Positions 43,070 through 51,650 of a stretch of 64,000 bases of DNA are shown here, in pieces; the first letter of the stretch is position 1, and each line of letters starts with the position of its first letter. Made by a program: the position numbers and the translations under genes. The DNA comes from Idiomarina ramblicola (GTDB taxonomy: Bacteria; Pseudomonadota; Gammaproteobacteria; Enterobacterales; Alteromonadaceae). The notes beneath the pieces are model-generated. The model ran no database searches and was not told where the DNA came from. It saw nothing but the letters and a program-made list of their open reading frames with translations. The DNA lies in assembly GCF_003987255.1 (NCBI RefSeq), contig NZ_PIQC01000007.1, forward strand, positions 124,001 through 188,000, read 5' to 3'.

Positions 43070-44754
43070 CGTTTGCGCTTCTTCGCACTGAGTTTGGTGG
43101 TATCGACTAACACCAGTCCGTCTATCGAATGATTAAAATCCGGATCAACGCCAAATTCTAAAAACTGCACTCCACCGGGTTCGCATAGCTCGGAGTATTG
43201 TTTGTAAAGCGTGGGAATGGCAGAGCCGATATTCGCCATGTAGCTTTTCAGCAGAACAAATTCATCGGCGTAGTTGTTACCGGTAAAGTCCGGAACTGTT
43301 GAGTCGGTGTTTAAACGATAAGGAATGTTCGCTCTGGCCATGGGTGTTTGGGGCGGAAAATGGCTGCTGTAAAATTTAACTAAAGCGGCCTGTGCATCCT
43401 TTGGTAAGGCGTTGCTAATACTGACAGAACCAAATAAGTAACGATAATTTGGATGCTTACGCAACAGCGCGCCAATACCAACCCAAAGGTAGTCCAGGCT
43501 GCGTTTACCCCAGTATCGGGGCTGAACAAATGAGCGACCCAGCTCTAGGCTTTGCGGAAAAATTTCCTTCATAGCGTCTGAGAACTCATAGAAGCCATCG
43601 CTGTAGAGCCCGTTTTGACCATGCGCTTCTATTATTTTTTTACAGTCACCCAAACGGTAAGCGCCGGCAATTTCAAGATCATCCGGGTCCCAAAGAATCA
43701 AATGCATGTACCAGGTGTCGTATTCATCAAGATCGCGCTTGCGCCAGGTACCTTCGCCCACGGTGCGAAAAGCAACTTCCCTTAAGCGGCCTATTTCCCT
43801 GAGAATAGGCGAGCTACCATTGAATTCATATAGATAAATCTTTTTGCCGCATGGGGTTTCACCAAGTAATTCACAGGCCTCTATAGCCGCTTTCAGAGGT
43901 TGGCGCGATTCAGGGCGGGCTATTGCTGTCTGAGTTGGGAAAATAGATTTTTTCTGAGTACCTAAACGGTACAAGTGCTTTTTAAATAGTTTAACTTGCT
44001 GGTTAACACTAAGCCCTTGTTGAAGAAATGCCTCAGTGGGTATTCTCTGACCAATGTGGCATTTCACTTGTTTTCGCTGTTGCCGAAACATCTCTTTAAC
44101 TAACAACATTGTGGCTAACGGCTTATAAACCATTGAAGCGGTGTAAAACCAGGCTGAATTGTGGGCATCAAGACGTATTGGCAAAATGTCACTTTGGGTT
44201 GCTTTAGCTATTTTAAGAAAGCCGCTTTGCCAGTGTGTATCACGCACGCCATTGGGTCGTAACCGGGAAACTTCACCGGCCGGAAAGAGGATCACGCAGC
44301 CTTCGTCATGGAGGTGACTGTGTATATTGCGAATGTCTTTACGGCTGGGCTTTCCTGCAAATACGTTAATCGGCAGTAAAAGTGAATTAAGAGGCTCTAG
44401 TACCGAAAGCCATTCATTCGCGACTATTTTTACATCGCTACGTATTTCACTGACGAGCTTAAGTAATGCCAGTCCGTCAAGAGAACCTATCGGGTGATTA
44501 GCAATAATGACCAAGCGTCCGCTGACGGGAATATTGTCGAGTTCTTGTGACGAGTAAGCGTAAGTAAAATTGAAATAATCCAGAGCATGCTCAACAAAGT
44601 CGATGCCTTCGAGGGACGGAGCACTCTTCCCGAACTCTTGAATATCTTCTTCATGTAAAAGGTTTCGCAAAAACCAGGTGGTTGGTTTTTCCAGCCAGGG
44701 TTTACCTTTAATTTGAGGTAGCTTGTCATTAACCACTTTGTCTACAGATAACAT
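43051..44754 (-). CDS. OlsF-like bifunctional acyltransferase (ornithine lipid synthesis)
   Basis: A 567-aa protein with two acyltransferase domains. The ATG at 44754 has GGAG seven bases upstream and gives MLSVDKVVNDKLPQIKG, a typical start; longer frames lack support. Residues about 60-270 are a PlsC-like O-acyltransferase with ANHPIGSLDG and LFPAGEVSRLRP. Residues about 300-530 match the OlsB/hemolysin-type GNAT domain (REVAFRTVGEGTWRKRDLDE; ELGRSFVQPRYWGKRSL). This order is that of OlsF, which makes phosphorus-free ornithine lipid in one protein. It could also be annotated as a 'hemolysin'. The substrate is inferred. Confidence 0.8.
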   Translation of the reverse strand: MLSVDKVVNDKLPQIKGKPWLEKPTTWFLRNLLHEEDIQEFGKSAPSLEGIDFVEHALDYFNFTYAYSSQELDNIPVSGRLVIIANHPIGSLDGLALLKLVSEIRSDVKIVANEWLSVLEPLNSLLLPINVFAGKPSRKDIRNIHSHLHDEGCVILFPAGEVSRLRPNGVRDTHWQSGFLKIAKATQSDILPIRLDAHNSAWFYTASMVYKPLATMLLVKEMFRQQRKQVKCHIGQRIPTEAFLQQGLSVNQQVKLFKKHLYRLGTQKKSIFPTQTAIARPESRQPLKAAIEACELLGETPCGKKIYLYEFNGSSPILREIGRLREVAFRTVGEGTWRKRDLDEYDTWYMHLILWDPDDLEIAGAYRLGDCKKIIEAHGQNGLYSDGFYEFSDAMKEIFPQSLELGRSFVQPRYWGKRSLDYLWVGIGALLRKHPNYRYLFGSVSISNALPKDAQAALVKFYSSHFPPQTPMARANIPYRLNTDSTVPDFTGNNYADEFVLLKSYMANIGSAIPTLYKQYSELCEPGGVQFLEFGVDPDFNHSIDGLVLVDTTKLSAKKRKRYLETR

Positions 44755-44827
44755 CAAGTGCTCCGGCAGTGTAGTCATCGATATTAAAAGTGTAAGGCGC
44801 GTTAATGACAGTTTCATGACGCTAAGA

Positions 44828-44853
44828 AACAAAAAAGGGGCCTGCGGCCCCTT
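44828..44853 (-). terminator. Rho-independent terminator of the M28 peptidase gene
   Basis: On the minus strand an AAGGGGCC/GGCCCCTT stem (44835-44842 with 44846-44853) closes a three-base loop and runs into six T. It separates the M28 gene from the OlsF-like gene. Confidence 0.9.
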
Positions 44854-44881
44854 AGTCTTGAATCCTGTTTTCTTGGTGAGC

Positions 44882-46528
44882 TTAGTCGTTAAATTGCTTA
44901 CCGAAAAACGAATCCTCTAACCACTGTGGACGTTGGTCAGCATTGGCAATCTCTTTACCAATAGCAAAGTTAATGTCGGTAAAACGGGCTCCGGCTTCGT
45001 AGTTAATATCCAGGTTCAGCCCGTCGCTTGGCTTATGGTAATGTTCTGCGAAAAACTTACCCCAGACTTCGCCGCCATCTTCGCCTTCAGTTCTCGAATT
45101 AAAGCCGGTCATCAGGAAGACAGCTGGAATGCCTTTTTTAACCAGAGTGTAGTGATCTGAACGAGTAAAAATAGCCTGTTCTGGCATTGGATCAGGGCTT
45201 TGTTCGGTATCAAACTGTTTTGCTGCTTTGCTAACGGTTTCACCTAAAGTCGAGTGCGAAGCACCAAAGGCAATAACATCGGCAAAATCATAAAGCAGTA
45301 CTGGCATATCGAGGTTAACGTTGGCCACAATGTTGTTCAGTGGAACGGTGGGGTTATTAGCAAAGTAGTCTGCACCTAATAAACCTTTTTCTTCCGCAGT
45401 GACCGACAAAAACATAATTGAGCGATCAAACTTCTGTCCTGATTCAACAAATAAACGAGCGGTTTCTAACATAACCGAAACGCCACTGGCATTATCCATT
45501 GCACCATTATTGATGTTGTCTTCGCGGCTCATATCCTTAATAACGCCGATATGATCTGAATGGGCTGTATAGATAACGTATTCGTCTTTTAACGTGTCGT
45601 GAGAGCCCGGTAATACGGCGGCGACGTTAGGGCTAGTGATCTCTTCGTGGCGAGATTCTCGGGCCAGAGTCACCGAGCCGTCAAGTTCGAAGCCTTTAGG
45701 AGAAAAATCAGGGTCTTCCTCAATTTTCTCAAAAATATTACCCAGGCTTGTTGGCGCTTCAGCAAATAACTGTTTAGCGGGTTCGTCATCGAGGTAGGCA
45801 GAGCCCATGAGTTGCTGCTCTTCGCCTTTTGGTAATCCATTTGGACCAAGCCAGGTCATACGAGGTGTTTTGGTGTAATAAACGCTGGTCTCATATTTGC
45901 GTGTTTTTTCGCGTACCGGGGTATGTAGGGTGATGATACCAACCGCGCCTTTTTCACGAGCAATATCGCCTTTAATGTTGGCTAAGTGAGCGCCTTCTTC
46001 ACTCGGCAAGAAACCCGGTCGACCGGTTAGCATCACAACAATCTTACCTTCAACATTCAGGTTTTCGTAATCGTTTAAGCCGAATTCCGGAGCTTCCATA
46101 CCGTAGCCAACAAAGACTAATGGCGCTGTAATCTCGTCTTTCTCACTGTAGTGACTCGGGCCGGTAATGAATTGCTTAGGGAATTCAAAGTCAAGAACAT
46201 CACCGTCACGCTCAAATCTCATGCTGGCGCTGTTTTCTTTCAGTGTGCTTTTGCGAAACGGGATGCGCTGATAAAAGGTGCCATCATCGCCTGCAGGTTC
46301 AAGGCCAAGCTTTTTGAACTCGGAAACAATGTAATTCGACGCAACTTCGTGCCCATCGCTACCAGTTTCACGGCCTTTAAGATCATCGTCCGCAAGAAAC
46401 TCTAAATGAGCACGTAAATTTGATTCATCAGCACTAATATCGACAGTCTGTGATTTTGTTTCTGGTGCCCCACATGCTGCTACAAGCAGACTGAGTGTGA
46501 CAGGCAGAAGAATATGGGATGGCTTCAT
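44882..46528 (-). CDS. M28-family metallopeptidase lipoprotein with PA domain
   Basis: A 548-aa lipoprotein (lipobox LVAAC, Cys at residue 19). After a helical start (LRAHLEFLADDDLKGRETGS) comes a PA insert (about 130-260), then the M28 peptidase core. Zinc ligands are visible as the His and Asp in TAHSDHIGV, GAMDNASGV, TAEEKGLLGADYF and a late HYTLVKKGIPAVF. It probably acts as an exported aminopeptidase at the cell surface or in the periplasm. AAGGA precedes the ATG. Divergent from the zinc TonB receptor. Confidence 0.9.
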   Translation of the reverse strand: MKPSHILLPVTLSLLVAACGAPETKSQTVDISADESNLRAHLEFLADDDLKGRETGSDGHEVASNYIVSEFKKLGLEPAGDDGTFYQRIPFRKSTLKENSASMRFERDGDVLDFEFPKQFITGPSHYSEKDEITAPLVFVGYGMEAPEFGLNDYENLNVEGKIVVMLTGRPGFLPSEEGAHLANIKGDIAREKGAVGIITLHTPVREKTRKYETSVYYTKTPRMTWLGPNGLPKGEEQQLMGSAYLDDEPAKQLFAEAPTSLGNIFEKIEEDPDFSPKGFELDGSVTLARESRHEEITSPNVAAVLPGSHDTLKDEYVIYTAHSDHIGVIKDMSREDNINNGAMDNASGVSVMLETARLFVESGQKFDRSIMFLSVTAEEKGLLGADYFANNPTVPLNNIVANVNLDMPVLLYDFADVIAFGASHSTLGETVSKAAKQFDTEQSPDPMPEQAIFTRSDHYTLVKKGIPAVFLMTGFNSRTEGEDGGEVWGKFFAEHYHKPSDGLNLDINYEAGARFTDINFAIGKEIANADQRPQWLEDSFFGKQFND

Positions 46529-46641
46529 ATCATGTCCTTTGGTGTTATTTTTATCATAATAGCTGAGCTAGTGTACCGCAGCAGATAAAAGACAACCAGA
46601 GTAGATAGCCGAAAGAGTGTTGCAAAACGTATCAAGTTTTT

Positions 46642-46664
46642 GTAATGTTATATTATTACATTAA
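46642..46664 (+). promoter_or_regulatory. Zur box upstream of the TonB receptor
   Basis: AATGTTATA-T-TATTACATT (46644-46662) is a near-perfect palindrome matching the proteobacterial Zur consensus (GAAATGTTATANTATAACATTTC). It lies 28 bases before the receptor's ATG, well placed to repress it when zinc is plentiful. Confidence 0.8.
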
Positions 46665-46689
46665 TGACATGGCTTTACCGGAGTAGTCT

Positions 46690-48837
46690 ATGAAACTGAA
46701 TGCGTTAACCCTTGCTTTGTTAGCAACTAGCACAGTTGCGCAAGCGCAACAGGAAGAAGAGCATGAACACCTAAATGAATACGAAGTGATAGTGATTAAT
46801 GCAAGCCCACTAGATAAAACCGCGCTTGAGTCAGCACAGCCGGTTAACATCATTTCAGGGGATGCTCTGAAGCAACTGCATGCCCATAGTCTGGGTGAGA
46901 CATTGGCATTAGAACCGGGAATTAATAATACGCACTTTGCTAACGTAGCGGGTAGCCCAATTATTCGGGGCCTGGGAGGCCCTAGGGTAAAAATCACTCA
47001 GAACGGCCTTGATACCGGTGATGTATCACGGGGAAGTCCGGATCATGCGGTAACGACGGAAACCAGTACCGCACAGCAAATTGAAGTGTTGCGCGGCCCT
47101 GCCACTTTACTTTATGGCAGTGGGGCAATTGGTGGTGTCATTAATGTTGTCGACAACCGTATTCCTTCGGAGCCCGTTTATGGCTTACAGGGCAATGCTA
47201 ATGTGTCAGCTTCGACCAATAATGACAATAAAGAGGGCTCTTACGACTTACAGCTTGGTAATGGCCGTTGGGCACTTTATACCGATGCCTTTATGCGTCG
47301 CGCGGATGATTATGAAACGCCATCTTTTATGAACGATGAAGGTGAAAGAGTCGATCAGGTTGAAAATACCTTCGTTGATGCTCAGGGCGGAACCATTGGT
47401 GCGAGCTATCAGTTTGACGATGGCTTTTTTGGGCTCTCTTATCAGGGGCTTTATCAGGAATATGGGATTCCTGGTCATGCGCATGGCGAAGAAGCGCATG
47501 AAGACGAAGCAGAACACGTTCATGAAGAGGGTGAAATTCATGCTGGAGAATCAGGTCCTTATGCCGATCTTGAGCAAGAACGAATACAGTTTGCCGGTCA
47601 GTGGCGTAATCCAGTCAGTGGCTTTAGTCGGTTAGACTTTCGTGCGGCCTTAACCGATTACCAACATCAGGAAATCGAACAAAACTTTGTAGCAACACAA
47701 TTTGAAAATGAACAAAAAGAGATACGGCTGGTGGGTCGTCATAATGAAGTGGCAGGATGGAAAGGGGCTGTTGGCTGGCAGTGGGATATCAGTGACAAAG
47801 CTGCTTTTGGCGAAGAAGCCTTTACGCCCAACACCTCTCGACGCACTCAGGGACTTTTCTGGGTCGTAGAACAGGAATTTGGTCCGCATCATGTTGATTT
47901 AGGCTTGCGCCATGAGCGCACCTCGCTTTCCAGTGAGGAACAAAAGCTCGATACCTTTGACGCGACTTCGGCTTCGGCCGGTTATCTTTACCACTTTAGC
48001 GACCATACGTCGGTTTCGTTTAACCTGAGCCACGCAGAGCGAGCGCCTTCGGCCAGTGAGGTGTTTGCTAATGGCAATCATTTTGCTACCCGCACCTATG
48101 AGCTGGGGCTCGGTTATGAACTGCACGAAGAAGCCAGTGGCGAATATCACATTGAGCCAACGGATGTTCAAATAAAGACAGAAACATCAAATAACGTGGA
48201 TGTTGGCTTTCATTTTGAGAGTGAGCGTTTTCATGCCAACCTTAACCTGTTCTACAATCGGGTTGATGACTTTATTTATGATAACTTTATCGGGTTAAAT
48301 AGTGAGGAAATTCACGGTGATGAAGATCATGATGAACACGCCCATGAAGAAGAACACGAACATGAACACGAGCACGGCGAAGAGCTGCAAGTCGTTCAGT
48401 TTAGCCAAGTGGATGCTGAATTGTTTGGTTATGAACTCGAGCTGGACTGGCAGTTAACAGAACAGTGGTCACTGCATGGGTTCAGTGATTATACGCGAGC
48501 AAAGCAACGTGACGGTGACAACTTGCCGAGAATCCCCGCTCAGCGCATCGGCACAGAGGTACGTTATCAGGCGGTAAGCTGGGACGGTTCAATTGGCTAT
48601 ACCCGTTACTTAGAGCAGGATAAAATTGCTCAGAACGAAACGGTCACTGACGCCTATGGATTACTGAATGCACGTATTAATTTGTATCCTGACTGGCTCG
48701 CTAATTATGGTGCTACTTTGTATCTGAAAGGAGAGAACTTGACCAACCAATTAGGTTTTGTCCATAGCTCCTTTTTGAAAGATGATGCACCAGTGACAGG
48801 TCGCCGTTTCCAGGCGGGGGTTTCAATTAGTTTCTAA
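46690..48837 (+). CDS. znuD: TonB-dependent zinc receptor (ZnuD-like) with His-rich loops
   Basis: A 715-aa outer-membrane receptor. A signal peptide (about 1-19) leads to a plug domain (about 35-155: PVNIISGDALKQL, IIRGLGGPRVKI, VLRGPATLLYGSGAIGGVIN) and a 22-strand barrel ending VSISF. Two extracellular loops are packed with His and acidic residues, at about residues 263-292 and 540-566, a zinc-trapping feature of ZnuD. With the Zur box upstream, zinc uptake is strongly suggested. GGAG precedes the ATG; a terminator follows. The reading is consistent with ZnuD-type receptors in Neisseria and Pseudomonas. Confidence 0.88.
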   Translation: MKLNALTLALLATSTVAQAQQEEEHEHLNEYEVIVINASPLDKTALESAQPVNIISGDALKQLHAHSLGETLALEPGINNTHFANVAGSPIIRGLGGPRVKITQNGLDTGDVSRGSPDHAVTTETSTAQQIEVLRGPATLLYGSGAIGGVINVVDNRIPSEPVYGLQGNANVSASTNNDNKEGSYDLQLGNGRWALYTDAFMRRADDYETPSFMNDEGERVDQVENTFVDAQGGTIGASYQFDDGFFGLSYQGLYQEYGIPGHAHGEEAHEDEAEHVHEEGEIHAGESGPYADLEQERIQFAGQWRNPVSGFSRLDFRAALTDYQHQEIEQNFVATQFENEQKEIRLVGRHNEVAGWKGAVGWQWDISDKAAFGEEAFTPNTSRRTQGLFWVVEQEFGPHHVDLGLRHERTSLSSEEQKLDTFDATSASAGYLYHFSDHTSVSFNLSHAERAPSASEVFANGNHFATRTYELGLGYELHEEASGEYHIEPTDVQIKTETSNNVDVGFHFESERFHANLNLFYNRVDDFIYDNFIGLNSEEIHGDEDHDEHAHEEEHEHEHEHGEELQVVQFSQVDAELFGYELELDWQLTEQWSLHGFSDYTRAKQRDGDNLPRIPAQRIGTEVRYQAVSWDGSIGYTRYLEQDKIAQNETVTDAYGLLNARINLYPDWLANYGATLYLKGENLTNQLGFVHSSFLKDDAPVTGRRFQAGVSISF

Positions 48838-48850
48838 GTAGTCTTTTATT

Positions 48851-48882
48851 ACGCTACCGCTGCAACTCGGCGGTGGCGTTTT
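48851..48882 (+). terminator. Rho-independent terminator after the zinc receptor
   Basis: ACGCTACCGC (48851-48860) pairs with GCGGTGGCGT (48870-48879, one U-G) and is followed by TTTTCG. The T-tract is short. Confidence 0.7.
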
Positions 48883-48967
48883 CGTGTTATTTCACCGCAC
48901 CGCACCGATTTTTACCCTGAACTTTGTTAGTATTATAAGCAATAGACTAACAACTGGATCGAAAATC

Positions 48968-51199
48968 ATGCCTTTTATGCTTAACCGCCGAGTTCAGGCG
49001 GTTACTTTTGCCATCTGTAGTATTTTTAGCTTGTCTGTCTTTGCTGAAGACTTAACCATTGAGCGCCTGTTTAGTGGACCCAGTCTGACCGGTGAAACAC
49101 CGCGAGCGCTTAAGTTTGCTCCGGGAGGAAACTATCTTTCCTATTTAAAAGGTAGCGAGCAGAATCCTCAGCGTTATGATTTATGGTTATACGATATAGA
49201 AGCCAACAAGCATGAATTATTGGTATCAGCTGATCAGCTTGCTACAGAAGAACGTGAGCTCTCTGATGAGGAAAAGGCGCGCCGAGAGCGCCAGCGGGTC
49301 AGTGGAAGCGGCATCATAGAGTACAGTTGGTCCGCGCAGGGTGATGCGTTGCTTTTTCCGTATAATGGCGATGTCTTTTACTACCAGCCGGGTAAGTCGA
49401 GTATCAAGCAGTTGACTAAAACAAAGTCTTTCGAGACCGATGCGAAACTCTCACCTAAAGGAAATTACGTTTCTTATATTCGTGAGCAAAATTTATACTT
49501 TGTTGATATAGAGAGTGGCAAAGAACGGGCTGTTACCAATGCCGGTGGTGGAACGCTTAAATTTGGCATGGCTGAGTTTGTTGCTCAGGAAGAAATGAAG
49601 CGTATGACGGGGTACTGGTGGGCTCCGGATGAATCAGCAATTGCGTTGACCAAAGTTGATGAAAGTCCTGTTCCTTTGGCTACTCGCAGTGAAATTTATG
49701 CCGATAGCATAGAAACCATACAACAACGTTACCCCTTTGCCGGAAGCGATAACGTCAACATTGATTTAGGGGTTTATCAGGTTGGTAATAAAGAAGTCGA
49801 TTGGTTAAATCTTGATAGATTAGATGATGGCTATCTGGCAAGAGTAAAGTGGGTCGGCGATAGCAAGCATCTTAGCTATCAGTGGCAGAGTCGCAATCAA
49901 CAGACACTGAGCCTGTTGGTTTATAACCGTCAGGATAAGACGGAGCAGGCGCTTGTGACGGAAACATCCGACAGTTGGCTGAATCTTCATAACGATTTGT
50001 ATTTCTTAGAAGATAATAAGCATTTTATCTGGGCTTCTGAGCGAAGTGGATTTAAACACCTTTATCTTTACCGGCTGGATGGTTCTTTAATTCGTCAGTT
50101 AAGCTCCGGCGACTGGCAAGTTGACGAGCTGGAGGCAATTGATGAGAGCACAGGAACACTTTATTTTACGGCTCGTAAAGAGTCTCCTCTTGAGTCTCAT
50201 CTCTACCGCGCACAGTTGAATGCCAGTTCGGCGGCAAATCCGACACGTATTACCGAGCGCGAAGGGATGCATGATATTGAATTTGCCTCGGACGCGCGTT
50301 CGTATCTGGATACTTACTCTTCCCCCCAGCAACCTAAGCAAGTGAGCTTGCATGGGCCAACCGGGAACCACCTGGCATGGTTAGCTGAAAATGAGATTAC
50401 CGATGAGCATCCTCTCTCGCCCTATCTGCGTCAATGGAGTTACCCGGAATTTGGCGAACTTGAGGCTGCAGATGGCCAAACGCTTTATTATAAAATAACC
50501 AAACCTAAAAACTTTGATGCTGAAAAAACGTATCCAGTAATGGTTTACGTTTATGGTGGGCCGGGTGCTCAGCGAGTCACTAAAAGTTGGGGCAGTGAGT
50601 TTGTTCAATATATGGCGCAACACGGCTTTATAGTTTTCACGCTGGATAACCGAGGCTCAGCGAACCGTGGGAAACGCTTTGAAGCCCCCATTTATAAAAA
50701 CATGGGAGGGCCCGAGGTCGATGATCAGGTCGTCGGGGTCAAGTATTTAACCGGTTTGCCTTATGTCGATGCTAAGCGTATTGGTATTTATGGTCATAGT
50801 TACGGCGGCTACATGTCTTTACTTGCAATGTTTAAAGCCCCTGAACACTTTCAAGCCGGAATTGCCGGCGCACCAGTAACTGACTGGCGCTTGTATGACA
50901 CGCATTACACCGAACGATTCATGGGCATGCCGAATGAAGGCGATGCTTATGAAAAATCCTCCGTCTTTCCGTACAGTAAAAACCTTAAAGGCGATTTGTT
51001 GATTTATCACGGAATGGCCGATGACAACGTTTTGTTTACTCATAGTACAAAGTTATACAAACAATTGCAGGACAACGCTCAGTCTTTTGAAATGATGAAT
51101 TACCCGGGGAAAAAGCATTCTATTAACGGGCGTCATACAAAAATTCATTTGTATTCAATGATTGCCCAATTTTTTCAACAAACCATTGGCGAACAATAG
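48968..51199 (+). CDS. Dipeptidyl peptidase IV family serine peptidase (S9B)
   Basis: A 743-aa exported enzyme. The ATG at 48968 gives a signal peptide (to about residue 27, VFAED); the upstream in-frame start at 48884 lies in the preceding terminator region. The N-terminal beta-propeller (about 40-480) contains the DPP4 substrate-clamp segment MAEFVAQEEMKRMTGYWW. The C-terminal alpha/beta-hydrolase carries S611 in GHSYGGYMS, Asp in GMADDNV and His in GKKHSI. It removes N-terminal X-Pro dipeptides from peptides in the periplasm. Confidence 0.92.
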   Translation: MPFMLNRRVQAVTFAICSIFSLSVFAEDLTIERLFSGPSLTGETPRALKFAPGGNYLSYLKGSEQNPQRYDLWLYDIEANKHELLVSADQLATEERELSDEEKARRERQRVSGSGIIEYSWSAQGDALLFPYNGDVFYYQPGKSSIKQLTKTKSFETDAKLSPKGNYVSYIREQNLYFVDIESGKERAVTNAGGGTLKFGMAEFVAQEEMKRMTGYWWAPDESAIALTKVDESPVPLATRSEIYADSIETIQQRYPFAGSDNVNIDLGVYQVGNKEVDWLNLDRLDDGYLARVKWVGDSKHLSYQWQSRNQQTLSLLVYNRQDKTEQALVTETSDSWLNLHNDLYFLEDNKHFIWASERSGFKHLYLYRLDGSLIRQLSSGDWQVDELEAIDESTGTLYFTARKESPLESHLYRAQLNASSAANPTRITEREGMHDIEFASDARSYLDTYSSPQQPKQVSLHGPTGNHLAWLAENEITDEHPLSPYLRQWSYPEFGELEAADGQTLYYKITKPKNFDAEKTYPVMVYVYGGPGAQRVTKSWGSEFVQYMAQHGFIVFTLDNRGSANRGKRFEAPIYKNMGGPEVDDQVVGVKYLTGLPYVDAKRIGIYGHSYGGYMSLLAMFKAPEHFQAGIAGAPVTDWRLYDTHYTERFMGMPNEGDAYEKSSVFPYSKNLKGDLLIYHGMADDNVLFTHSTKLYKQLQDNAQSFEMMNYPGKKHSINGRHTKIHLYSMIAQFFQQTIGEQ

Positions 51200-51239
51200 G
51201 TTATAATATGTTCATCTCTTCCACTTATAAGGAGTGACT

Positions 51240-51632
51240 ATGCGCTTTTTATCTCGCCGGCTGGTTATGCCAAATGATCTGAACTTTGCTGGTTCGTTAT
51301 TTGGTGGCCGTATTTTAGAATGGATTGATGAGGAAGCTTATATTTTTGCCAGCTGTCAGTTAGAAGCTAAAAGTCTGGTAACCAAGCACATTGGCGCCAT
51401 TACCTTTGAAACATCAGCGTTTCAGGGCGATGTTGTTGAGTTCGGTTTGCAGGTTAAGTCTGTAGGTCGTACGTCGTTAGCTATTACTTGTTTGGTGCGT
51501 AACAAGCACACGAAGCAAAATATTTGTACCGCGGATGACATTGTTTTCGTTCATATTGATCCGGAAACACGTCAACCAACTCCACACGGTAAGACCAAAG
51601 ATCAGTTAGACGATATGCCAGAGCCGCTGTAA
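51240..51632 (+). CDS. Acyl-CoA thioesterase (YciA-like hotdog protein)
   Basis: A 130-aa single-hotdog thioesterase. The ATG at 51240 follows TAAGGAG; the GTG two codons earlier overlaps that site. The N-terminal motif MPNDLNFAGSLFGGRILEWI includes the catalytic Asn/Asp region and the helix start typical of the acyl-CoA thioester hydrolase (YciA/BFIT) group. It would hydrolyse acyl-CoA in the cytoplasm. It starts 40 bases after the DPP IV gene and is convergent with the metalloprotease gene (18-base gap). Confidence 0.87.
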   Translation: MRFLSRRLVMPNDLNFAGSLFGGRILEWIDEEAYIFASCQLEAKSLVTKHIGAITFETSAFQGDVVEFGLQVKSVGRTSLAITCLVRNKHTKQNICTADDIVFVHIDPETRQPTPHGKTKDQLDDMPEPL

Positions 51633-51650
51633 GCGGCCCTGGTATTTTCG

